Shown piece after piece: positions 56,008-64,000 of a stretch of 64,000 nucleotides of DNA. The translations under genes and the position numbers were made by a program. The DNA is from Diphasiastrum complanatum (taxonomy: Eukaryota > Streptophyta > Lycopodiopsida > Lycopodiales > Lycopodiaceae): assembly GCA_029204225.1 (NCBI GenBank), contig CM055102.1, positions 43,871,840 through 43,935,839 of the forward strand, in the 5' to 3' direction. How positions within the stretch are numbered: position 1 is the first letter of the stretch; every line of letters starts with the position of its first letter. A model generated the notes under the pieces. That model was not told where the DNA came from. It made no database searches and was given only the letters and a program-made list of their open reading frames with translations.

Positions 56008-57582
56008 GATCTTGATACTTGATACTTTTCCATCTTGGCTCTTTAAGGTAGGCAAAGATTGAGTACTCCGCAATGCACCTCTCACTTAGCTTGAAGTAGC
56101 TCTTTGAATCAGCCCAAATGTAACCATTGACCTCGTGAAAAGCCAAAGGGTCGCACCAGTTTGATCCGCATCCGAACTATCTCTTCGCGTTTGTTTGAAG
56201 CACCATGTCCGTCGCGCAAAACTTGACTTTCACAATTCCATCACTGGTTAGTTGTCTCACAGTCAAAACAAGAAGTGTACATCGAGCTTGGCTTCAAGTA
56301 ACTCTCTTTGAATCAGAAACATGCACCCAGAGTTTGCACTAATCCGATCTCAACGCGAACTGTCCCTTAGCGTCCGTTCGAAATACCAAGTCTCTCATGC
56401 AAGACTCAACTTTCACAGTTCCTTCATTGATCAGCTGCCTTACACGTAACAGAAGCCAGCGTACTCATATGTTTCCTCATCATTGCTGGTCCAGAGAAAG
56501 CCTATAACAAACTTTCCTTTCCACAACAAAAACTTGTCAACTTATTAGGTCCAAAGTTCGCCATTATCCTCGTGTGAGTATGGCTAGGTCACCTTGAATT
56601 TGCCCCCATTTTGATCAACTTTAATTCAAAATTTGCCCCAAGAGAGAGGTGTGTGTGATAGTTCCCCTCCACTTAATAAATCAGCTGATCGGACTTTAGA
56701 GTAGAGTTCTTCGGACAAAAAGCCTTTCCAACACTTTGCTTCCCATCGGCTAGGATTATGGCTCGATCCAACTTGTTGCCAATCTCTGAAGAGGATCCTA
56801 GTCTTTTCCCCTTTGAGGAAAAACCCAACTGATACTGGATATCACCCATGCTCAGTGAGTTTCAGTTCCGAAGGTGGCCGTCCCAAAATGAAGACCAACT
56901 GCTCCATAGAAGATCTCCCCTGAAATTGCCCTTTCCAACTTTTGACTTCCTGCTTGCGTCTGGTGGGCGTTGTCGCAAATGAAACTAACCCAAGAAATAG
57001 GCTAGCCATCCATCCTTTGCAAACATTGAGTCGTTTCGTTGTCGTTCATGTGTGAGTACTTGAACTGCAAATCCGCCCCACAGATTCTGTAGTCCTCTTT
57101 GTTTGATGGTATCAGCCTTCAAAAGAAAAGGTTCCTTCTCGAGCCATCAGCTCCTTGTATCACAAGCAATCATGCAAACCAGGCAAAGCACGAGTACTAA
57201 GACTCACCACGAATACGTACAAGTAAGACACTCAGGCAGGTTTACTAACAAGTAACAAAGGCAAGGTCCCCCTTTGAGATGGTCCTGCCAACGGACCTTT
57301 GACTGGCCGCGCCCATACAAATCGTTCACAGAATCAGCCCACATAGGACACCCCTCCAACTATCCGTGCTTTCACCATTAAGTAGCACATTGCCTCAGTC
57401 ACGCCCCACCACTTTTTGGTCGATAGCCCTTATAACTAAACGATCGGCAGCTATCCCGCACCGGCAGCTAACCACCCGTGCTTTACACCCGAATTCGAGC
57501 AGCATCTCTGTATCAATGGTTAACCCGTACAGTTCGAATATGTCGCCCCGCACCCCACAAGGTACAGACCGTGCTTTCACCT
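56008..57582 (-). repeat. G2 interior, inverted copy (region X and distal leader)
   Basis: Reverse complement of about 50811-52615, including leader pairs 5, 4 and the 3' arm of pair 3. It is interrupted at 57582 by element B and continues at 63864. Confidence 0.85.
57578..57582. repeat. Left target-site duplication of element B (CACCT)
   Basis: CACCT here and at 63859-63863, a perfect match. Confidence 0.95.
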
Positions 57583-58500
57583 TGTTGTAAAGCTGACTCA
57601 GGTGCACCCAACGTGCCCTGTAAGACTCTAAGGGGTGACACTCCCTAAAGTCCCAGAGCAAGTTAGAACGTCAAGGACTGAGCCTCCGACCTGTGGTGAG
57701 CCGGTCAAGTAGTCACAAGTCATGAGCTAGCTCTGGAGCTCGAGTCATGGCCTAGTCAGGAAGCAAGTTGATTCTGCCACCGGAACGGCTCCCGGGACCC
57801 ATGTTCGGGAGCCAGACTGATTCTGCCAGGCTTGCCAGGCTTAATCAGCAAAATAAAAACTAAGTCCCAAAAAGCGTGCTTTACCAGAAAGCACTATGTT
57901 TCAGAACAGAGGGGGTGCGCCGAATCACAGCAGAACTATAGGGGGAGTCCGGCAGACAGAAACTTGGGCAGCTCAACCAGCGCCAGGAATCCAGTCGCCA
58001 GGTCTCAGCTCCCTCTACCAGCACGAGCCAGGCACAATGCCCAGCACGTGTTGGTGGCCCCGAGACCGGTCAGTCTATGTATGAATGTAACCTCTTCCAA
58101 ATCTAATAAAGTTGATCCTTGGGGATGATTACCATTTCGGTTTCGCCTCCGGGACTGGTCCAAGTGGAAGGACCCTTACTACAACCTTTTTGCGTCGCTG
58201 GCGCCTAAGGGTCCCTGTCATCGACATGGGGCTTGCCGCTATGCCAATTGGTCAGTTTGGCGACCACTATGCCTTGGGTTTCATGTGTGGCTTGTCTTTG
58301 CCTTTGGTTACCTTTTGGGGACGGATTCTGAGTTGGCTTTCGGGTTGGTTGGGATTCCAGTTTTCTTAAGTCTGAATGGTTAAGCTTGTTACGATTCTGA
58401 GTTGGCTTTTACGTAAGTGCATGATGGATGAATGTTAGACTTAAGCGCGTGTTGGGGAAACCGCTCAAGTCCCAGCGCCCTTTGAGGCGCCGGCGCAACA
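57583..58500 (+). repeat. 5' LTR of element B (918 bp)
   Basis: TGTTGTAAAG...GGCGCAACA. Perfect 7-bp stem GTGCTTT/AAAGCAC with loop ACCAG at 57876-57894. AATAAA at 58105-58110. Confidence 0.96.
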
Positions 58501-58502
58501 TG

Positions 58503-58515
58503 TGGTATCAGAGCC
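58503..58515 (+). promoter_or_regulatory. Primer-binding site of element B, tRNA-iMet type
   Basis: TGGTATCAGAGCC, two bases after the LTR. Confidence 0.96.
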
Positions 58516-58591
58516 GACTAGCCGGTCAGCTACGCAAGTCTCACAGGGATGGCCACGTTTTTGGGATTTGTCAGGACAACCGTTGCGCAAG

Positions 58592-58977
58592 GTGCTGCCC
58601 ACAGTGTAAGCACGGGTGCGTCCACGGTCGGGGTGGTCGGCAGAACGGGGGACTTGATGAGTCAAAGTGCTGCCCTCGAGGTGTAAGCACGGTCAGTTCT
58701 CGCGGTTCGGGCCTGGCGCTGTCTGCACGTAGGACGGATGAGGCAAAGTGCTGCCTAGGTAGGTGAAAGCACGGTCTGTACCTTGTGGGGTGCGGGGCGA
58801 CATATTCGAACTGTACGGGTTAACCATTGATACAGAGATGCTGCTCGAATTCGGGTGTAAAGCACGGGTGGTTAGCTGCCGGTGCGGGATAGCTGCCGAT
58901 CGTTTAGCTATAAGGGCTATCGACCAAAAAGTGGTGGGGCGTGACTGAGGCAATGTGCTGCTTAATGGTGAAAGCAC
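58592..58977 (+). ncRNA. Leader hairpin array of element B (five GTGCT/AGCAC pairs)
   Basis: Arms: 58592-58596/58609-58613, 58667-58671/58686-58690, 58748-58752/58768-58772, 58839-58842/58861-58864 and 58955-58959/58973-58977. Four of the five read GTGCTGCC or GTGCTGCT and all end AGCACGG. A sixth unrelated pair ATAGCT/AGCTAT is at 58889-58911. Predicted RNA structure of the transcript leader. Confidence 0.6.
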
Positions 58978-59215
58978 GGATGGTTGGATGGATGTTTCCC
59001 CGTGGGCTAATTCTGTGATAGATTTGTGTGGGCGCGGCTAGGCAAAGATCCTACGTCCGGTCTCAAGGGGAATGTGACTTGAGAGGGATCCTCTGTTTAG
59101 CTTTGGTTGGTATGTTCGTTTGTGGTGTGCTTGCCTGGACCTGAATTATCCCTGACTACTTCTTTTGATCCAGGTGATCTGATCTAGTTGGGAGTTGTGA
59201 GAGGAGCTTACATTT

Positions 59216-59974
59216 ATGAGTGGACGACGCACAAGTATGGAAAGGAACTTCCATGGGGCAATCCCCAAGATTGGTTCAAGATTGTTATTCTTATCAGGAA
59301 AGATCGCGGGGAGGAAGTCAGATTTCATGATCGACTCCGGAGCTTCACATAACTATATCTCAAGGAGCGTAGTGGAACAATTCAGCTTGCCGACCAGGAA
59401 TGTTACATCTACTCTCAAGGTAGAAACAGCGAAGGGAGCACTAGATGCAGACAAAGCGACATTGAACATCCCGGTGCAGATTGGAAGATGGAAGGCTAAA
59501 CTTAGCTTTGTGATTTTAGAGATGGATGCCTTTGATGTGATTTTGGGCCTCCCTTGGTTAAATGAACACTGTATCGCAGTTTTGGGTAGGAGCTCAAACT
59601 TGGTCCTCTTGGATTATAAGGGACAAATCTGCGTGACAAAAGCCCTGCCCGGAGGAAATGCTAAGGATACCGATATTGAACAAAATCTGGTTGCAGCATT
59701 AGTGATGAAAAGAATGGCGAAAGGGAAAAGGTCAAAGTGCTTTCTTTGCATCTGTCGAGAAGTCCCAGAAGGGAAAAGCGTGCGACAAGAAAACTTGCCA
59801 AAAGAAGTGGCAGATCTGTTAGAAGAATTTAGCGATGTGTTCCCGGAGGAACTCCCAGCTAAGCTACCTCCTCGAAGACCAGTGGACCATAAAATTGAGT
59901 TGGTACCAGGAACAGAGCCAACTTCACGAGCACCCTACAGAATGTCACAAGAAGAGTTGGCGGAACTGAAATGA
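59216..59974 (+). CDS. Element B retropepsin (gag-less first frame)
   Basis: 252 codons, starting MSGRRTSMERNFHGAIPKIG. Catalytic D-S-G at residues 40-42 within MIDSGASHNYIS; ILG motif in FDVILGLPWLNEH. It ends ELAELK then TGA (59972-59974); the next codons CAA CTT GGT GAA continue in frame into RT. No gag, capsid or knuckle precedes it: the ~700 bases from the primer site hold only the leader. The start is the first Met after the leader. Initiation further upstream in this frame is not supported. Confidence 0.93.
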   Translation: MSGRRTSMERNFHGAIPKIGSRLLFLSGKIAGRKSDFMIDSGASHNYISRSVVEQFSLPTRNVTSTLKVETAKGALDADKATLNIPVQIGRWKAKLSFVILEMDAFDVILGLPWLNEHCIAVLGRSSNLVLLDYKGQICVTKALPGGNAKDTDIEQNLVAALVMKRMAKGKRSKCFLCICREVPEGKSVRQENLPKEVADLLEEFSDVFPEELPAKLPPRRPVDHKIELVPGTEPTSRAPYRMSQEELAELK

Positions 59975-62698
59975 CAACTTGGTGAATTGATAGACAAAGG
60001 TTTTATTAGACCTAGCGCTTCACCTTTTGGAGCCCCAGTGTTGTTCGTGGAAAAGGCAGACAAAACTCTTCGAATGTGTGTGGATTATCGCATGCTTAAC
60101 AAGAGTACCATCAAGAACAAGTACCCCATGCCTAGAATTGATGACCTATTCGACCAACTCAAACATGCCAAATACTTTAGCCGAATAGATCTCAGATATG
60201 GATATCATCAAATTCGAATAGCTAAAGGTGATGAGCACAAAACGGCGTTTCGAACGCGGTACGGAAGTCACGAGTTCCTAGTGATGCCATTCGGTCTAAC
60301 AAACGCACCAGCCACTTTTTGCACGTTGATGAACAATATATTTCAAGACTGCCTGGATGAATTTGTCATTGTGTACATTGATGACATATTAGTATTTAGC
60401 CGGAACCTTAAAGATCACATTCAACATTTAAGGACAGTTCTCCAACGACTGAGGAGGAACTGCTTGTTCGCGAAAAGAGAGAAATGTGAGTTTGTGGTGG
60501 AGGAAGTTGACTTCCTTGGACATGTTATAGGCCACGGACGGATTCGAATGGATCCTAAGAAGATCAAGGCTATCTTGGATTGGCTAGCACCTAAAACTGT
60601 TCATGGCATCAAATCCTTTGTGGGCTTATGTAACTTTTACAGGAGATTCATTGAGGCATTTAGCAAAATTGTGGCACCACTGTTGGAGCAGACCAAGACT
60701 CATCTGAAGATGACATGGACACCGGAATGTGAAGCAGCGTTCCAGGAACTAAAACGACGGATCACTCAAGAACCCATCCTTGCCTTACCGGACTTTAGCA
60801 AACCTTTTGAAATACATACAGATGCGTCGAACTTTGCTATTGGGGCCGTGCTGATGCAAGACGGAAAACCTGTTGCATATTTTTCAAAGAAATTGAGTGA
60901 CGTAGAGCGACGATGGCCAACTCATGAAAAAGAAATGGTCGCAGTAGTCCAAGCAGTGGAGCATTGGAGACATTATGTGGCAGGAAAACCCTTTAAGGCG
61001 TTCACTGATAATGTATCACTCAAGTACTTCTCATCCCAAGGTATGCTCACGCCAAAGCAAATGCGATGGCAAAACTTTCTCTCAAAATTCAATATAGACA
61101 TTTTACACACGGCGGGAAAGAACAATGTGGTGGCGGACGCACTAAGTAGACAAGAACACTTGATGGCAACAGTGACAACTCAGGTGACTGACCTACTCCA
61201 AGAAATCAGAGAGAATTATGGTGTGGATGCGTTGGCGAAGGACTTAATGATCGAATTCCAGCTGGGAAAGCCTCATAAACATTTCACTTGGAAAGATCAA
61301 ATGGTTGTTTATAAACAACGCAGAGTATATGTCCCAGACAGCATCAACCTGAGGAAGAAAGTCTTGCGAGAACATCATGACGTACTAGCCGCCGGGCATC
61401 CAGGGGTGAATCGCATGTATGAACTTCTCAAAAGAGGCTTCTATTGGCCAAGTATGTGGGCAGACGTTGAATCTTATGTACAAACATGCCCGACATGTCA
61501 ACAAGTGAAGGTGGAACCGCTAGCTCCGGCTGGACTACTCCAACCATTACCGGTACCAGCATACCCATGGGATTCGGTGAGCATGGATTTTATTGTTCAA
61601 CTACCACGGTGCCAAGGATTCGACTCAATTTATGTGGTGGTTGACCGCTTTTCAAAGCAAGTTCATCTAGTACCAACTAAAAGTTCAGTGACAGCTGAAG
61701 AAGTGGCAAGGTTATTTTTCAAATGTGTTTTCAAATACCACGGCCTGCCTAGAACGATTATTTCTGACCGAGACACCAAGTTCGTCGGGAAGTTTTGGAC
61801 TTGTCTATTTCGCCTCGTGGGAACCGGATTGAATTTCAGTACTGCATATCATCCTCAGACAGATGGGCAAACGGAGCGAGTCAATCGACAGATTGAACAA
61901 TATTTACGAAATTATGTCGCTTGGGACCAATCCGATTGGGTCAACTACTTGGATATTCTCGAGTTTGCACATAACAACCAAGTGAACAGATCTACTGGAA
62001 GGGCACCCTTCGAGATAAGCAATGGTCGGCTACCGATTGTTCCAAGCTCTTTTCTTACAGGCGTGCAGGAAACACCAGTACCCACTGTGGAGGAATTCAT
62101 CAATGAGTGGCACACAAAGTTGACCGAGGTGAAGGCGTTTTTAGAGCAGTCACAAAGGAGTATGGCAGCTGACGTAAACCCACATCGACGAGAACTGGAA
62201 TTTGAGGAAGGTGATCAAGTATGGCTGAACACAAAGAACATTGCGCTACCAAAAGGTTTTTCTCATAAGTTTGCTCGACCTTATGCGGGACCATATTATG
62301 TCACCAAGAAGATCAACCCAGTGGCTTATCGATTAGCGTTGCCATCCAGCTTGGATATACACAATGTGTTCCATATCTCATTACTCAAACGGTACAAACC
62401 AGATGAGCGATTTGATCGGCAACACGAACTCCGTCACCCACCAACGACACTTGATGATACGAAGAGGCAGCTTGTACCAGAACAAATATTGACACATAGA
62501 AAGCGAACTGGCGTTCAACGTGAATATCTAGTGAAGTGGCTACGAGCTCCACTTATTGAGGCTTCTTGGGAGTACGAAGACAAACTTAAGGAGGGAGCCC
62601 CTGAAGTACTAGCAGATTATCTGCAGAAGAACCAACGCAATAGCCGTTTTCCCAGATCGGCACACAAAGCACTACCTGGCGGCATGCCTCTTACATAA
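59975..62698 (+). CDS. Element B Pol: RT, RNase H, integrase, chromodomain
   Basis: Same frame as the protease after the UGA. Counting from 59987 it is 903 codons. [28 protein letters not shown], and YIDD at residues 130-133. RNase [15 protein letters not shown] (279 on) and [10 protein letters not shown]. Zinc-binding: H462/H463, H471, C501, C504. Integrase DDE: D534 (MDFIVQ), D594 (ISDRDTKF), E630 (DGQTERVNR). Integrase C-terminal motif and [18 protein letters not shown] near 791-809. Chromodomain about 831-880 ([20 protein letters not shown]). It ends TAA at 62696-62698. Probably expressed as a fusion with protease by readthrough, or not at all. No other defect seen. Confidence 0.95.
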   Translation, partial: QLGELIDKGFIRPSASPFGAPVLFVEKADKTLRMCVDYRMLNKSTIKNKYPMPRIDDLFDQLKHAKYFSRIDLRYGYHQIRIAKGDEHKTAFRTRYGSHEFLVMPFGLTNAPATFCTLMNNIFQDCLDEFVIVYIDDILVFSRNLKDHIQHLRTVLQRLRRNCLFAKREKCEFVVEEVDFLGHVIGHGRIRMDPKKIKAILDWLAPKTVHGIKSFVGLCNFYRRFIEAFSKIVAPLLEQTKTHLKMTWTPECEAAFQELKRRITQEPILALPDFSKPFEIHTDASNFAIGAVLMQDGKPVAYFSKKLSDVERRWPTHEKEMVAVVQAVEHWRHYVAGKPFKAFTDNVSLKYFSSQGMLTPKQMRWQNFLSKFNIDILHTAGKNNVVADALSRQEHLMATVTTQVTDLLQEIRENYGVDALAKDLMIEFQLGKPHKHFTWKDQMVVYKQRRVYVPDSINLRKKVLREHHDVLAAGHPGVNRMYELLKRGFYWPSMWADVESYVQTCPTCQQVKVEPLAPAGLLQPLPVPAYPWDSVSMDFIVQLPRCQGFDSIYVVVDRFSKQVHLVPTKSSVTAEEVARLFFKCVFKYHGLPRTIISDRDTKFVGKFWTCLFRLVGTGLNFSTAYHPQTDGQTERVNRQIEQYLRNYVAWDQSDWVNYLDILEFAHNNQVNRSTGRAPFEISNGRLPIVPSSFLTGVQETPVPTVEEFINEWHTKLTEVKAFLEQSQRSMAADVNPHRRELEFEEGDQVWLNTKNIALPKGFSHKFARPYAGPYYVTKKINPVAYRLALPSSLDIHNVFHISLLKRYKPDERFDRQHELRHPPTTLDDTKRQLVPEQILTHRKRTGVQREYLVKWLRAPLIEASWEYEDKLKEGAPEVLADYLQKNQRNSRFPRSAHKALPGGMPLT

Positions 62699-62929
62699 AC
62701 ATTCATGGCCATTCTGAAGTTCAAGGAACTTTCCGGTATTTTTCTTAAGTTTGCCAATAAATCACTTGCAGCTTTACACAGGTTTTACGTAAGTGAACTT
62801 TATCTACACTTTTCCTGTGCTACTGCCAATGTATTTTGTAATTCAAAGTTGCTAAGGCCGGTGAATTAAGCCCGTGCCATACGTCCTAGGTCTAGTTTGG
62901 CCCTGATGAGGACATCAGCTTTTTCAAAC
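62699..62929 (+). other. Element B 3' untranslated region
   Basis: Non-coding between the Pol stop and the polypurine tract. Confidence 0.88.
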
Positions 62930-62939
62930 GAGGGGAGGA
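62930..62939 (+). promoter_or_regulatory. Polypurine tract of element B
   Basis: GAGGGGAGGA directly before TGTTGTAAAG. Confidence 0.95.
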
Positions 62940-63858
62940 TGTTGTAAAGCTGACTCAGGTGCACCCAACGTGCCCTGTAAGACTCTAAGGGGTGACACTC
63001 TCTAAAGTCCCAGAGCAAGTTAGAACGTCAAGGACTGAGCCTCCGACCTGTGGTGAGCCGGTCAAGTAGTCACAAGTCATGAGCTAGCTCTGGAGCTCGA
63101 GTCATGGCCTAGTCAGGAAGCAAGTTGATTCTGCCACCGGAACGGCTCCCGGGACCCATGTTCGGGAGCCAGACTGATTCTGCCAGGCTTGCCAGGCTTA
63201 ATCAGCAAAATAAAAACTAAGTCCCAAAAAGCGTGCTTTACCAGAAAGCACTATGTTTCAGAACAGAGGGGGTGCGCCGAATCACAGCAGAACTATAGGG
63301 GGAGTCCGGCAGACAGAAACTTGGGCAGCTCAACCAGCGCCAGGAATCCAGTCGCCAGGTCTCAGCTCCCTCTACCAGCACGAGCCAGGCACAATGCCCA
63401 GCACGTGTTGGTGGCCCCGAGACCGGTCAGTCTATGTATGAATGTAACCTCTTCCAAATCTAATAAAGTTGATCCTTGGGGATGATTACCATTTCGGTTT
63501 CGCCTCCGGGACTGGTCCAAGTGGAAGGACCCTTTACTACAACCTTTTTGCGTCGCTGGCGCCTAAGGGTCCCTGTCATCGACATGGGGCTTGCCGCTAT
63601 GCCAATTGGTCAGTTTGGCGACCACTATGCCTTGGGTTTCATGTGTGGCTTGTCTTTGCCTTTGGTTACCTTTTGGGGACGGATTCTGAGTTGGCTTTCG
63701 GGTTGGTTGGGATTCCAGTTTTCTTAAGTCTGAATGGTTAAGCTTGTTACGATTCTGAGTTGGCTTTTACGTAAGTGCATGATGGATGAATGTTAGACTT
63801 AAGCGCGTGTTGGGGAAACCGCTCAAGTCCCAGCGCCCTTTGAGGCGCCGGCGCAACA
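62940..63858 (+). repeat. 3' LTR of element B (919 bp)
   Basis: Nearly identical to 57583-58500. Hairpin at 63233-63251. Followed directly by CACCT. Confidence 0.96.
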
Positions 63859-63863
63859 CACCT

Positions 63864-64000
63864 CCCTAGGCAGCACTTTGCCTCATCCGTCCTACGTGCA
63901 GACAGCGCCAGGCCCGAACCGCGAGAACTGACCGTGCTTACACCTCAAGGGCAGCACTTTGACTCATCAAGTCCCCCGTTCTGCCGACCACCCCGACCGT
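63864..64000 (-). repeat. Continuation of the inverted G2 leader, cut by the window edge
   Basis: Reverse complement of about 50674-50810, with leader pair 2. It resumes the sequence interrupted at 57582. Confidence 0.88.

Larger units (their letters stand above)
57583..63858 (+). mobile_element. Ty3/gypsy chromodomain element B (family G1), full-length, young
   Basis: 6276 bases with perfect TSD CACCT. The LTRs differ by about one substitution (CTCCCT/CTCTCT) and one inserted T near 63534, implying very recent insertion. All pol domains are intact apart from the UGA shared with element A. Inserted into the leader of an inverted G2 element, inside hairpin 3. Confidence 0.96.

Noticed and set aside
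58428-58766. 112-codon Cys-rich frame (CARCCPQCKHGCVHG) as a possible gag knuckle
   Set aside because: It starts inside the LTR before the primer site, its spacing does not match CCHC, and it reads through the leader hairpins. The same frame exists in A by near-identity only.

Overview
The window looks like nuclear DNA of a land plant, in a retrotransposon-dominated intergenic region. The evidence is plant-type Ty1/copia and Ty3/gypsy pol fragments on both strands, LTRs with tRNA-iMet primer sites, chromodomain gypsy elements, long (TG)n tracts, and one spliced nuclear gene for a plastid-type protein. The sequence does not fix the species; a large-genome plant such as a fern or lycophyte is only a guess.

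Layout. 1-7.6 kb: a partial GGCGCC-rich LTR (family G2), a frameshifted copia element on + and a copia gag-protease-integrase remnant on -. 7.6-14.5 kb: repeat-poor DNA holding the one host gene I can support, a five-exon gene on the minus strand (10868-11989) for a DUF1825-family protein with a likely chloroplast transit peptide. It is flanked by several local tandem duplications, one of which copies its last exon. 14.5-15.8 kb: a solo G2 LTR. 16.8-22.98 kb: copia fragments in mixed orientations ending in a copia 3' LTR. 23-28.7 kb: a minus-strand LTR with primer site and a decayed gypsy-type gag. 28.8-32.1 kb: a non-autonomous LTR element (LTR, PBS, pol-less interior, PPT, truncated LTR). 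32.4-38 kb: copia and gypsy remnants. 39-40 kb: large TG/AG microsatellites.

40.7-64 kb is GC-richer and is a nested complex of two sister gypsy families. G1 has two full-length chromodomain elements: A (43047-49321) and B (57583-63858, young, target duplication CACCT). G2 has no recognisable pol. Both G1 copies inserted into G2 sequence. G1 and G2 share PBS and a leader containing five regularly placed short inverted repeats built on GTGCT/AGCAC. G1 encodes retropepsin, RT, RNase H, integrase and chromodomain but no recognisable gag, and both copies carry the same in-frame UGA between protease and RT. G2 is extensively rearranged, including an LTR whose first two thirds are inverted in place.

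The observations most worth following are the triplicated terminal exon of the DUF1825 gene, the leader hairpin array shared by G1 and G2, and the gag-less G1 elements with a conserved UGA.
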